Part shown: positions 28,765 through 37,585 of the stretch, piece after piece | How the letters are laid out: each line of letters opens with the position of its first letter | How positions within the stretch are numbered: position 1 is the stretch's first letter | DNA from: Acinetobacter variabilis | GTDB lineage: Bacteria; Pseudomonadota; Gammaproteobacteria; Pseudomonadales; Moraxellaceae | Length of the DNA: 64,000 bases | Reading direction: 5' to 3' | NCBI RefSeq assembly: GCF_000369625.1 | Contig: NZ_KB850113.1 | Span: forward strand, 277,850-341,849 | The notes under the pieces: generated by a model | What the model was told of the DNA's origin: nothing | Databases searched by the model: none | The model's input: only the letters and a program-made list of their open reading frames with translations | Program-made: the position numbers and the translations under genes

Positions 28765-30291
28765 ATGACGCAAAATAACGCTCAATCGACTTCTGAACAA
28801 ATCATTTCCGAAAACGATTTAATTGCACAGCGTCATGCCAAGTTAAAGCAGATTCAAGACCACGCAAAAGAAACTGGTGTTAGCCCATGGCCAAACACAT
28901 TTAAACGTGAACATTATGCGCAAGACTTACAAGACCAGTTTGCTGATAAATCTAAAGAAGAAATTGAAGCTGGCGAACACGTTCATGTAAAAGTAGCAGG
29001 TCGTGTGATGTTGAACCGCGGTTCATTCATCGTGATTCAGGATATGACCGGTCGTATTCAGCTTTATGTTCCACGCAAAGAGCTTGAGCCAGAAGTACTT
29101 GCAACGATCAAAGGCCTGGATCTAGGCGATATCATTGCAGTTGAAGGTTATATCGGTCGTTCTGGTAAAGGTGACCTGTATGTTCATATCGAACATTTTG
29201 AATTACTAACAAAATCATTACGTCCACTTCCAGACAAGTTCCACGGTTTGACTGATACTGAAGTGAAGTATCGTAAACGTTATCTTGATCTGATCGTGAA
29301 TGAAGAAACCCGTAAAACTTTTGAAGTTCGTGCCAAAGTTGTTGCCGGTATTCGTAGTTTTCTGAATGACAAACGTTTTATGGAAGTTGAAACCCCGATG
29401 ATGCACGTGATTCCAGGTGGAGCATCTGCGCGTCCATTTGAAACGCATCATAATGCGCTGGATATGCCATTGTTCCTGCGTATTGCACCTGAGCTTTATT
29501 TGAAACGTCTGGTTGTGGGTGGTTTCGAGCGCGTATTCGAAATTAATCGTAACTTCCGTAACGAAGGTGTTTCTACTCGTCATAACCCTGAATTCACTAT
29601 GATTGAATTCTATCAGGCTTATGCAGATTACAAAGACCTGATGGAATTGACTGAACAAATGCTGGAAAAACTGGCAATTGATATTCTAGGTACCACTGAT
29701 GTGCCTTATGGTGATGAAGTCTTTAGCTTCAAAGGGCCATTCAAGAAAATTTCAATGTTTGATGCCATTCTTGAGCACAATCCACAGTTCACTCCAGAAA
29801 ATGTCAATGACCGTGAGTTTCTGGCAAAATTTATTCAGGACGAACTGAAAGAACAGGTAAAACCAGGTTTTGGTCTGGGTAAACTGCAAACAATCGTATT
29901 TGAAGAAACGGTAGAAACTCAACTACGTCAGCCTACATTCGTGACTGAATATCCAGCAGAAACTTCACCATTAGCACGCCGTAATGATCAAAACCCGCAT
30001 ATTACCGATCGTTTTGAATTCTTTATCGGTGGTCGTGAACTGGCAAATGGTTTCTCGGAATTAAATGACCCAATTGATCAGGCTGAACGCTTCCAGGCGC
30101 AGGTCGCTGAGAAAGATGCGGGTGATGATGAAGCAATGCACTATGATGCTGACTTCATTGAAGCCTTGGAATATGGTCTGCCTCCTACAGCAGGTGAAGG
30201 AATCGGTATTGACCGTCTGGTGATGATCTTTGCGAATGCTCCAAGTATCCGTGATGTAATCTTATTCCCGCATATGCGTCATAAACACTGA
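28765..30291 (+). CDS. lysS: Lysyl-tRNA synthetase (class II)
   Basis: Charges tRNA-Lys. The 508 residues have an N-terminal OB-fold anticodon-binding domain (about 65-150) and a class II catalytic core with motif 2 [15 protein letters not shown] and motif 3 [13 protein letters not shown]. The ATG at 28765 follows GAGGCAGAG. It is monocistronic, with a terminator immediately followed by the IS3-family element, which therefore does not disturb it. Confidence 0.97.
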   Translation: MTQNNAQSTSEQIISENDLIAQRHAKLKQIQDHAKETGVSPWPNTFKREHYAQDLQDQFADKSKEEIEAGEHVHVKVAGRVMLNRGSFIVIQDMTGRIQLYVPRKELEPEVLATIKGLDLGDIIAVEGYIGRSGKGDLYVHIEHFELLTKSLRPLPDKFHGLTDTEVKYRKRYLDLIVNEETRKTFEVRAKVVAGIRSFLNDKRFMEVETPMMHVIPGGASARPFETHHNALDMPLFLRIAPELYLKRLVVGGFERVFEINRNFRNEGVSTRHNPEFTMIEFYQAYADYKDLMELTEQMLEKLAIDILGTTDVPYGDEVFSFKGPFKKISMFDAILEHNPQFTPENVNDREFLAKFIQDELKEQVKPGFGLGKLQTIVFEETVETQLRQPTFVTEYPAETSPLARRNDQNPHITDRFEFFIGGRELANGFSELNDPIDQAERFQAQVAEKDAGDDEAMHYDADFIEALEYGLPPTAGEGIGIDRLVMIFANAPSIRDVILFPHMRHKH

Positions 30292-30301
30292 TGACTTCTT
30301 C

Positions 30302-30335
30302 GAAAAAAGGCAGTTTTTAAAACTGCCTTTTTTTA
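30302..30335 (+). terminator. Intrinsic terminator after lysS
   Basis: AAAAAAGGCAGTTTT / AAAACTGCCTTTTTT stem with T-run, 11 bp after the stop and 10 bp before the insertion sequence. Confidence 0.93.
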
Positions 30336-30387
30336 TGTGTTCAGTGTCCCGTCCTGAAATAAGTTTACACCTTAAGAGACTTATTTT

Positions 30388-30777
30388 ATGGAACATGCAC
30401 GAGAACAACGAGTTAAGCGCACACAACGTGATTATAGCTTCGCCTTTAAAATGATGGTGGTACATGAAGTAGAAAAAGGGCAAATTACTTATAAACAAGC
30501 TCAGGCAAAATATGGTATTCAAGGAAGATCAACTGTGCTGGTATGGTTACGCAAGCACGGACAACAGGATTGGACTTCGAATATGCCGACTTCTTCTAAA
30601 CGCCAATTGACACCCCAACAACGAATCCGCCAATTAGAAAAACAGTTAGCCGCAGAAAAGCTCAAAACTGAATTTATACAGGATGTGATTTATCACATTG
30701 ATAAAGAGTGTGGGACTGATCTTGGAAAAAAGTATACCGAGCACGTTTCAAAGATTGGCAAAGCCAAAGAAGACTAA
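30388..30777 (+). CDS. IS3-family transposase OrfA
   Basis: A 129-residue DNA-binding helix-turn-helix protein (FAFKMMVVHEVEKGQITYKQ) followed by a leucine-zipper-like coiled coil (QQRIRQLEKQLAAEKLKTEF). It ends in the frame that overlaps orfB. The heptamer A-AAA-AAG at 30726-30732 is in register with the OrfA codons and is a classical -1 slippage site, expected to yield the OrfAB transposase. Confidence 0.93.
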   Translation: MEHAREQRVKRTQRDYSFAFKMMVVHEVEKGQITYKQAQAKYGIQGRSTVLVWLRKHGQQDWTSNMPTSSKRQLTPQQRIRQLEKQLAAEKLKTEFIQDVIYHIDKECGTDLGKKYTEHVSKIGKAKED

Positions 30778-30848
30778 GCGTTTCACGTTATTGTCAGTGG
30801 TTAGGAATCACTCGACAAGCTTATTATCAAGCAGAAAAACGTGCTCAA

Positions 30849-31610
30849 ATGACTGCACAAGTAACAGAACAAATACTCGAGTTGGTTATGGAGTATCGCT
30901 GTCTCATGCCAAGTATCGGAACACGTAAGCTGTATTGGCTTATTAAAGGCAAATTGTTGCAGCGTGGTTTAAAGTGTGGACGGGATCAGTTATTTAAAAT
31001 ATTGAAAGAAAATAATTTATTGATTCGCCCCAAGCGTCGTTATACAAAAACTACGGATAGCAAGCATTGGATGAAGAAGCATCCAAATTTATTAAAGGAT
31101 TATTCAGCGGTGCAAGCCAATGAAGTCTTTGTCAGTGATATTACCTATGTTGAGAGTGCTGAAGGCGTACATTATTTATCCTTGGTGACAGATGCTTATA
31201 CCCGCCAGATTAAAGGTTATAAGTTATCGAATGATATGCGTGCAGAGAATGTTGTGCAGGCACTACATATGGCGATGCAGCATGTGACAGATCGGGCAGC
31301 CAGGATGATTCACCATTCAGACAGAGGCTCTCAGTATTGCTCTGAACTATATCAATCGGCATTACGCCATTATGGGGTATGTCCTTCTATGACAGATGGA
31401 GGAGACTGTTACCAGAATGCATTAGCAGAGCGGATTAATGGAATATTAAAGCAGGAGTTTTTAACTACACGATGTCAAACCATGAAAGAGTTAGATCACT
31501 TAATTGCGGAATCTATCATGATTTATAATTGCTATAGACCACATTTAAGTTTAAATATGAACACCCCGAATCAGACGTATGAGCAAACTAAAACCGAGCT
31601 AATTGCTTAA
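30849..31610 (+). CDS. IS3-family transposase OrfB (DDE integrase core; made as OrfAB by -1 frameshift)
   Basis: The ORF from ATG 30849 gives 253 residues, but the frame is open back to the A6G slippage site at 30726. That adds the usual OrfB N-terminus (SVSRYCQWLGITRQAYYQAE). The rve core shows the DDE triad: D in FVSDITYVES, D in HHSDRGSQYCS and E in NALAERINGILKQE. The functional product is probably the OrfAB fusion rather than a protein started at 30849. Confidence 0.92.
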   Translation: MTAQVTEQILELVMEYRCLMPSIGTRKLYWLIKGKLLQRGLKCGRDQLFKILKENNLLIRPKRRYTKTTDSKHWMKKHPNLLKDYSAVQANEVFVSDITYVESAEGVHYLSLVTDAYTRQIKGYKLSNDMRAENVVQALHMAMQHVTDRAARMIHHSDRGSQYCSELYQSALRHYGVCPSMTDGGDCYQNALAERINGILKQEFLTTRCQTMKELDHLIAESIMIYNCYRPHLSLNMNTPNQTYEQTKTELIA

Positions 31611-31877
31611 CTCGGTTTGAAGTGGAATACTGTCAATCTATTTCAGGACAAGACACAGTATTTATTTTAAATAAAATTATAACCCAGCATTATTTCATTC
31701 TATTTTTTACATTTGTGATTTCATTTTTGTATTTTTATCTCATTTCTTGAAGCGATTTATTATTTTAAAAGTCAATTAAATCCAAGGTTTCATATTATAC
31801 TGATACAGTTTCGCCATTGAATATTGTTTTTGAAATATCTATGGTTAGGCAAAAATAAACTTGAGAATATTGATCCC

Positions 31878-33329
31878 ATGTTTCTAAAAAAACCATTATT
31901 AAGTGCACTTCTTACGACACTTTCGCTTCCTGTTTTTGCTCAAGGGCTGGTTCTGAATGATGCAAATCTTCGTACTGACTTGAACTGGTTAAACCAGCAA
32001 GGGGTGATCCAGATCAGTACCTCGACTTGGCCGCTCAGTGGTGATGAAATTCAACGTGCTCTATCCAATGCACAAGTGAGTAACAAAGTACAACAACGTG
32101 TTATTGATTCAGTTCTGGCAAAATTAACAGCAGACAATCAGCAGCTCAAAGTAGGCTTATTTGCGGAAAGTGATCCAAAAGATATTCCTCAAGCCTTTGG
32201 CGATCAGCAAAAGGCACAATTTCAGGCAGCTTTAGAGTTTAATGCAGGTGGCGAAAACTGGGATGCCAAGCTCCGGGTTAATGCCGAAAAAGATAGACAA
32301 ATTGAGAATGATCAGGATGTGAATCTGGAAGGATCTTATCTTGCAGGGAAACTCTGGAATCAATGGCTGATTGCCGGCCAAATTCCGACCTATTGGGGTC
32401 CGGGACATGATGGTAGCTTGATTCGTGGCGATGCTAGCCGCCCAGTATATGGCTTTATGGCACAGCGTGCAGAACAAACCGCTTTTGAAACTAAATGGCT
32501 GTCCTGGATTGGACCGTGGCAATATCAGGCTTTTGCAGGACAATTGGATGATTATACTGCCGTTCCAGATGCCAAACTTATTGGGCTTCGTGTAACTGCC
32601 CAACCTTTATCTTACTTGGAGCTAGGTGCTTCTCGTGCGATTCAATGGGGGGGCGAAGGACGTCCTGAAAGCTTAAGTTCATTATGGGATGCTTTTGTCG
32701 GGAATAAAGATAATGGTGGTACGGGTGAGCCTGATCCATCGAACCAGATCGCTGGTTTTGATGCACGTTTGAATCTGTTTCCTTTGACACAGGTACCTAT
32801 GGGCTTCTATGGGCAATATGTTGGTGAAGATGAAGCAGGTGGTCTCCCTGCGAAAAAAATGTATCTGGCGGGTATAGACTATTCTGCAACTGTAAGAAAT
32901 ATGCCATATCAACTTTATACAGAATGGGCAGATACACGGACTAACGGCAAGGTGCGCGGTATTTCTTATAACCATACCAATTATACTGATGGCTTTTATC
33001 AGCATGGTTATCCGCTGGCACATGCTTTAGGTGGTGATGCGCAGATGGTTTCAGTAGGTGGTGATATCCGTGTTGATCCGATGAACCGCTTATCAGGCCG
33101 GGTATTGTTTGCTGAAGTCAATCAGTCTGCACGTGCAAGTGCAAATAATGCTGCTTTTGCTTTTGATGATGAAATTAAAGCATTAGATGTCACCTGGTCG
33201 CATTATATTCGTCCAGAAATGCCACTTAAAATTAATGCTTGGATAAGTGACTCAGATGTAAATGGTCAGGATGGCGGTGCTTCTATTGGAATTGAAATTC
33301 CATTAGAAAAAGGCTTGTTCAAATATTAA
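31878..33329 (+). CDS. Wzi-like capsule-assembly outer-membrane beta-barrel protein
   Basis: A 483-residue protein with a signal peptide (MFLKKPLLSALLTTLSLPVF, cleaved after FA). The N-terminal region (LRTDLNWLNQQGVIQISTSTWPLS) and barrel repeats (QIPTYWGPGHDGSL, RAIQWGGEG) match the capsule-assembly Wzi family, whose members anchor capsule at the cell surface. The start at 31878 is chosen for the signal peptide; the frame extends back to 31824. No capsule cluster is nearby, so its job as a Wzi is inferred from family only. It lies 222 bp downstream of the IS. Confidence 0.85.
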   Translation: MFLKKPLLSALLTTLSLPVFAQGLVLNDANLRTDLNWLNQQGVIQISTSTWPLSGDEIQRALSNAQVSNKVQQRVIDSVLAKLTADNQQLKVGLFAESDPKDIPQAFGDQQKAQFQAALEFNAGGENWDAKLRVNAEKDRQIENDQDVNLEGSYLAGKLWNQWLIAGQIPTYWGPGHDGSLIRGDASRPVYGFMAQRAEQTAFETKWLSWIGPWQYQAFAGQLDDYTAVPDAKLIGLRVTAQPLSYLELGASRAIQWGGEGRPESLSSLWDAFVGNKDNGGTGEPDPSNQIAGFDARLNLFPLTQVPMGFYGQYVGEDEAGGLPAKKMYLAGIDYSATVRNMPYQLYTEWADTRTNGKVRGISYNHTNYTDGFYQHGYPLAHALGGDAQMVSVGGDIRVDPMNRLSGRVLFAEVNQSARASANNAAFAFDDEIKALDVTWSHYIRPEMPLKINAWISDSDVNGQDGGASIGIEIPLEKGLFKY

Positions 33330-33347
33330 TATTCAAGAACCAACAAC

Positions 33348-33377
33348 AAAATCCTGCTCATCTGGCAGGATTTTTTT
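33348..33377 (+). terminator. Intrinsic terminator after the Wzi-like gene
   Basis: AAATCCTGC / GCAGGATTT stem with a run of T residues, 18 bp after the stop. Confidence 0.9.
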
Positions 33378-33398
33378 ATATTTTCAAAAATTACAGAC

Positions 33399-33600
33399 AA
33401 AAAAAACGCAATGATTGGGGTTGTCATTGCGTAGAAAAAGGAAGTTTCTTTCAAAACTAAATCAAGATTAACTGTGGAGAGAGTTAAATTTGATTGCTTA
33501 CTGTATGTAAGTATATTAGGACTCATTCTCATGTGACTCATCAGTATTCATGTTAATAGATGTTAAGTAAGGTTAAAACTATGAAGAATCTGTGTGAAAA
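33399..33600 (-). ncRNA. Candidate small RNA downstream of trpS (possible Aar homologue)
   Basis: About 200 bases between two terminators hold no plausible gene, yet end on the minus strand in a strong stand-alone terminator: ACGCAATGA / TCATTGCGT (33406-33432) followed by eight T residues. trpS already has its own terminator at 33633-33666, so this one should serve a separate minus-strand transcript. An internal hairpin CTTAC-ATACA-GTAAG is also present. In A. baylyi ADP1 the Hfq-dependent sRNA Aar was described between trpS and sucD. Position next to trpS suggests homology, but I cannot compare the sequences. The 5' end is a guess. Confidence 0.55.
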
Positions 33601-33632
33601 CATGCCTTATTTTTGCGCATTTTGAACTTACA

Positions 33633-33666
33633 TAAAAAAGCCCCTCATATGAAGGGCTTTTTTTTA
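33633..33666. terminator. Intrinsic terminator after trpS
   Basis: AAAAAAGCCC(CTCATATGA)GGGCTTTTTT-type palindrome; T-runs on both strands, 16 bp after the trpS stop. Confidence 0.92.
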
Positions 33667-33681
33667 AAAATATTGTCTAGC

Positions 33682-34695
33682 TTAGAAATGGAAAACGCCT
33701 AAGCCTGTTTTCACTTCATCTAAAGTGGCCTGTGTAATATCACGGCATTTATCTGTACCCGTTTTCAAAATATCCATGATGTAATCCGGGTCTTTAGCCA
33801 GTTCCATACGACGTTCACGAATTGGACCGATCAGCTCTTTTAGAATACCTTCTAGACGTTTTTTTACTGTACCATCACCTAAACCACCACGGCGATAATG
33901 TGCTTTCAATTCTTCCAGTTCCTCTTTATTGGTGTCGAAAGCGTCCAAGTAAGTAAATACCACATTACCTTCAACTTGACCTGGATCTTCAATACGCAGG
34001 TGATTCGGATCGGTATACATCGCATTGACAGCTTTTTTGATATCTTTATCAGAAGCATCTAGAACAATGGTATTGCCTAATGATTTAGACATTTTCGCTT
34101 TGCCGTCAAAACCTGGTAAGCGTCCCACATTAGAAAGCAGCGCCTTACATTCAGGCAGTAATTCACGGCCAATCTGACGGTTAAGGCGACGTACGATTTC
34201 ATTGGTCTGTTCGATCATTGGAATCTGGTCTTCGCCCACCGGAACTACAGTGGCTTTAAAGGCTGTGATATCTGCTGCTTGAGCCACTGGATAGCATAAG
34301 AAACCTGCCGGAATATCACGCTCGAAACCACGCATCTGAATTTCTGATTTAATGGTCGGGTTGCGCTCTAGACGTGAAACTGTCACAAAGTTCAGATAGA
34401 GCATAGTCAATTCGTTTAAGGCTGGCAGGCAAGACTGAACACAGATTGTAGTTTTGGTTGGATCAATGCCGACAGCCAGATAATCTGTCGCCACTTCAAT
34501 AATATTGCGACGTACTTTTTCAAAGTTATCTGCATTATCTGTCAGGGCTTGAGCATCAGCGAGTAACAAATGTTGATGGTGAGAATCTTGTAAACCTACG
34601 CGAGAGCGTAATGAACCGACAAAATGGCCAAGGTGAAGCTGTCCGGTAGGACGGTCGCCAGTCAAAATTACTGGACGATTATCTTGATTACTCAT
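33682..34695 (-). CDS. trpS: Tryptophanyl-tRNA synthetase
   Basis: Charges tRNA-Trp. The 337-residue class I enzyme has the HIGH-type motif GDRPTGQLHLGHFVGSL at its N-terminus and the KMSKS loop (KAKMSKSLGNTI). The length is typical of bacterial TrpRS. It is monocistronic, with the probable small RNA gene just downstream. Confidence 0.97.
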   Translation of the reverse strand: MSNQDNRPVILTGDRPTGQLHLGHFVGSLRSRVGLQDSHHQHLLLADAQALTDNADNFEKVRRNIIEVATDYLAVGIDPTKTTICVQSCLPALNELTMLYLNFVTVSRLERNPTIKSEIQMRGFERDIPAGFLCYPVAQAADITAFKATVVPVGEDQIPMIEQTNEIVRRLNRQIGRELLPECKALLSNVGRLPGFDGKAKMSKSLGNTIVLDASDKDIKKAVNAMYTDPNHLRIEDPGQVEGNVVFTYLDAFDTNKEELEELKAHYRRGGLGDGTVKKRLEGILKELIGPIRERRMELAKDPDYIMDILKTGTDKCRDITQATLDEVKTGLGVFHF

Positions 34696-34884
34696 TATCT
34701 ATTCCAAAAGTAGTCTGTACTACATCTATATTTTAACGAATGGCCACATTGTACGGCATTCTGTTTTTGAATGTCAGCCAGAAAAAAAGTCGTAGTAAAA
34801 AAATCTTATTAATTAAACAAGTGAATACAATATTTTTTAAATATTTTCATTAAAATATGTCTAAAGATGATAAGGATAACAAGA

Positions 34885-35811
34885 ATGGCGAGCAGCTTAT
34901 TAATATTATTGGATGATATTGCGACTGTTTTAGACGATGTTGCAGTGATGAGCAAGATGGCTGCAAAAAAGACAGCAGGTGTCTTAGGAGATGACTTGGC
35001 ATTAAATGCCCAGCAAGTCAGTGGTGTACGGGCAGAACGTGAACTTCCTGTAGTGTGGGGAGTAGCGAAAGGTTCTTTTATTAATAAGCTGATTCTTGTT
35101 CCTTTGGCTTTACTTATTAGTGTGGTTGCGCCCTGGTTAATCAATCCTTTACTGATGATTGGCGGTTTGTTTCTCTGTTATGAAGGCGTAGAAAAAGTTC
35201 TGCATAGCTTAAAGCATAAAAAAGCCAAGACTGAAGAAGACGCTGAGGCTGAATTCACTACGATCGAAACCGATTTGGCCACACTTGAAAAAGAGAAAAT
35301 TAAGGGTGCGATCCGAACTGACTTTATTTTGTCTGCGGAAATTGTAGTGATTTCTTTGGGCACCGTGGCAGCCGCAGCTTTTACCACCAAGGTCATCGTA
35401 CTAGCAGGGATCGCCATATTAATGACAGTCGGGGTGTACGGCTTCGTTGCCATGATTGTTAAAATTGATGATTTAGGTTTGTACCTGACTAAGCAGGTAT
35501 CTAGCTTTAAGCAAAGTGTAGGCCGTGGATTACTGGCTTTTGCCCCTAAATTGATGAAAACCCTGACGATTGTAGGTACGATTGCGATGTTCTTGGTCGG
35601 TGGCGGGATTATTGCACATACCATTCCATGGTTTCATCATTTCACTGAAGACTCAGTTGAGTATGTAGAGCATATTCCTAGCCTAGGAAGTATCGTAGGG
35701 GCTGTTACGCCTACACTGATTAATCTGGTGATTGGTTTTGTGGCAGGGTTAATTGTATTTATCTTGATTGGCTTTATTCAAAAAATCAGATCGAAACCAA
35801 AGCAGGCATAA
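34885..35811 (+). CDS. DUF808 (YedI-like) inner-membrane protein
   Basis: A 308-residue membrane protein with several hydrophobic helices. The N-terminal [20 protein letters not shown], then [21 protein letters not shown], is the hallmark of the DUF808 family (E. coli YedI), whose function is unknown. The ATG at 34885 has AAGGAT upstream and is preferred over the frame start at 34867. The next gene begins 48 bp later on the same strand, so co-transcription is likely. Confidence 0.9.
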   Translation: MASSLLILLDDIATVLDDVAVMSKMAAKKTAGVLGDDLALNAQQVSGVRAERELPVVWGVAKGSFINKLILVPLALLISVVAPWLINPLLMIGGLFLCYEGVEKVLHSLKHKKAKTEEDAEAEFTTIETDLATLEKEKIKGAIRTDFILSAEIVVISLGTVAAAAFTTKVIVLAGIAILMTVGVYGFVAMIVKIDDLGLYLTKQVSSFKQSVGRGLLAFAPKLMKTLTIVGTIAMFLVGGGIIAHTIPWFHHFTEDSVEYVEHIPSLGSIVGAVTPTLINLVIGFVAGLIVFILIGFIQKIRSKPKQA

Positions 35812-35859
35812 ATCAAGCCCGTTAAAATAAGCTGAATTTAAACTATAAGGAATCTCACT

Positions 35860-36762
35860 ATGCGCTGGAAAGGACGTCGTGTTAGTAGTAATGTAGAAGA
35901 CCGTCGTGGCGGTGGTGCCAAAGCCGGTGGAATCAGTATTCTCGGGTTGATTATTGCTTTCGTGGCCTGGAAGTTTTTTGGCGTTGATCCACAGCAAGCC
36001 TATCAAACCACCAAGCAGGTCACGCAAGGTGTTTCTAGTGCAGAAACACGGGGTTTGGAAAATCCAACGCCAGAGCAGCAAGAAGCAATCGATTTTGTAG
36101 GAACTGTGCTTGCCGATACAGAAGATACCTGGTCTCAAATATTTCAGCAGCAGCTGAACCAGCAATATACTGCACCCAAATTGGTTTTATTTAGTGGTGT
36201 GGTAAATTCTGGTTGTGGTACAGCGCAATCGGCCATGGGACCTTTCTATTGTCCGGCAGACCAGAAAGTTTATATTGATACGGCATTCTTTAAAGATATG
36301 CGTACTCAAATGGGAATCAGCGGGGAACAGAACTCAACCGAGTTATCTCGCAATGATCAGGCAGGTGATTTTGCTCAAGCCTATGTGGTAGCGCATGAGG
36401 TAGGTCATCATATCCAGACCATTTTAGGTATTTCTTCACAGGTACAGCAGGCACGTCAACAAGCTACTCAAGCACAGGGTAATCAGCTTTCTGTACGTCA
36501 AGAACTACAGGCTGATTGTCTAGCTGGGGTATGGGCTTATCATAACCATGAGCGTACGCAGTTCCTGGAGCAGGGGGATGTACAGGAAGCAATGGATGCG
36601 GCACACAAGATCGGTGATGACTATCTGCAGAAAAAGGCACAAGGCCATGTCGTACCGGACAGCTTTACGCATGGTACCAGTGCACAGCGGGTAAAATGGT
36701 TTAATACCGGCCTGAAATCAGGTCAGATGTCTGCTTGCGATACTTTTAATCAAAATATCTAA
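35860..36762 (+). CDS. YpfJ-family neutral zinc metallopeptidase
   Basis: A 300-residue protein with a cytoplasmic basic N-terminus (MRWKGRRVSSNVEDRRGGG), one transmembrane helix (about 24-41) and a large extracytoplasmic domain. Zinc-binding HEVGH (H179, E180, H183) and a downstream ELQADCLAGVWA supply the metal site of the putative neutral zinc metallopeptidase family (E. coli YpfJ). Three cysteines may form disulfides in the periplasm. Substrate unknown. Probably in an operon with the DUF808 gene. Confidence 0.92.
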   Translation: MRWKGRRVSSNVEDRRGGGAKAGGISILGLIIAFVAWKFFGVDPQQAYQTTKQVTQGVSSAETRGLENPTPEQQEAIDFVGTVLADTEDTWSQIFQQQLNQQYTAPKLVLFSGVVNSGCGTAQSAMGPFYCPADQKVYIDTAFFKDMRTQMGISGEQNSTELSRNDQAGDFAQAYVVAHEVGHHIQTILGISSQVQQARQQATQAQGNQLSVRQELQADCLAGVWAYHNHERTQFLEQGDVQEAMDAAHKIGDDYLQKKAQGHVVPDSFTHGTSAQRVKWFNTGLKSGQMSACDTFNQNI

Positions 36763-36773
36763 AATTAAAGATC

Positions 36774-36799
36774 AAAAAAGGGGAGCAAATGTTCCCCTA
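36774..36799 (-). terminator. Intrinsic terminator of the minus-strand membrane-protein gene
   Basis: AGGGGA / TCCCCT stem followed on the minus strand by six T residues, between convergent genes. Confidence 0.8.
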
Positions 36800-36811
36800 A
36801 TGATTGAATAG

Positions 36812-37366
36812 TTATTTTTCCAGAAAACGACGGAAGTTTTTCAAAATCTTGATACTGACAAATAAGGCAGCTAAGGCAAATAGCCAAATCGCAAAGAGAA
36901 TATATTTTAAATTGCTGATGTCATTATTATAAAATTGCTTCAATTCATTTTTGGAATAGCTAAGTTTAGTGATCTGACCAGTTCGACTATCTTGGAATTG
37001 AATATTTTCAATATAAAAATAATTTTTCACTTTTACTAAATTAACATTCTGAATCTGCCGGGTATGTGACTGGTTATAGTCATCAGTACATAGGGCAGCA
37101 TAATGCTCACAGCTGATTTTCGCTACATAACCATTTCCCGCAATCAGGATAAACAGCGCATTGTCTGGACGTTGATTATTAGACACCAGTACATATTGCG
37201 CTTTGGCACTGCTTTTTAAAGGAATGCTCACAGCTTGCTGATAATATTGATCTGCTTTCAGGATTTCCTGAATTTTGGCAACACAGGTGAACATCAAGGA
37301 AAGTGTGATTGAAAAAATGACAGCAGCGAGACACAGACGGAATATGGTTTTGACGGTTTGATGCAT
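36812..37366 (-). CDS. Small uncharacterised membrane protein
   Basis: A protein of about 184 residues from the ATG at 37366. A hydrophobic helix near the N-terminus (about 8-30), a polar domain of roughly 120 residues with one cysteine pair (SCEHYAALC), and a second helix near the C-terminus (FAIWLFALAALFVSIKIL) suggest both ends in the cytoplasm and a periplasmic middle. No family recognised. An in-frame start at 37405 is possible, but neither has a clear ribosome site. It has its own terminator. Confidence 0.75.
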   Translation of the reverse strand: MHQTVKTIFRLCLAAVIFSITLSLMFTCVAKIQEILKADQYYQQAVSIPLKSSAKAQYVLVSNNQRPDNALFILIAGNGYVAKISCEHYAALCTDDYNQSHTRQIQNVNLVKVKNYFYIENIQFQDSRTGQITKLSYSKNELKQFYNNDISNLKYILFAIWLFALAALFVSIKILKNFRRFLEK

Positions 37367-37585
37367 GGGAGAAAATTTCAAAATAGAAAGAAGAGAGATG
37401 AGCAATAAAGTGCTTTAAGACTGTATGTTAAATCATCAGTTGTGAATATTGAAAAGAAACTTAACTTAATTCGAAAAAAAAATGGGACTAAACTTGATCC
37501 GCTAAAATATACTGTTTTTTTAAATTTATATTTCAAGTAAATCTTTCAGCTCACGGCTGCAAATTGCCAAATCTTAGGAAACCTA

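Larger units (their letters stand above)
30345..31655 (+). mobile_element. Complete IS3-family insertion sequence, 1,311 bp
   Basis: Terminal inverted repeats of 25 bp (30345-30369 and 31631-31655) match at about 20 positions; both begin TGTC and share GTCCTGAAATA. The element is flanked by a 3-bp direct repeat CAG (30342-30344, 31656-31658), a typical IS3-family target duplication. It carries orfA and orfB in the -1 relation. Both frames are intact, so it looks potentially active. It sits between lysS and the Wzi-like gene without breaking either. The specific IS name is not assigned. Confidence 0.92.
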
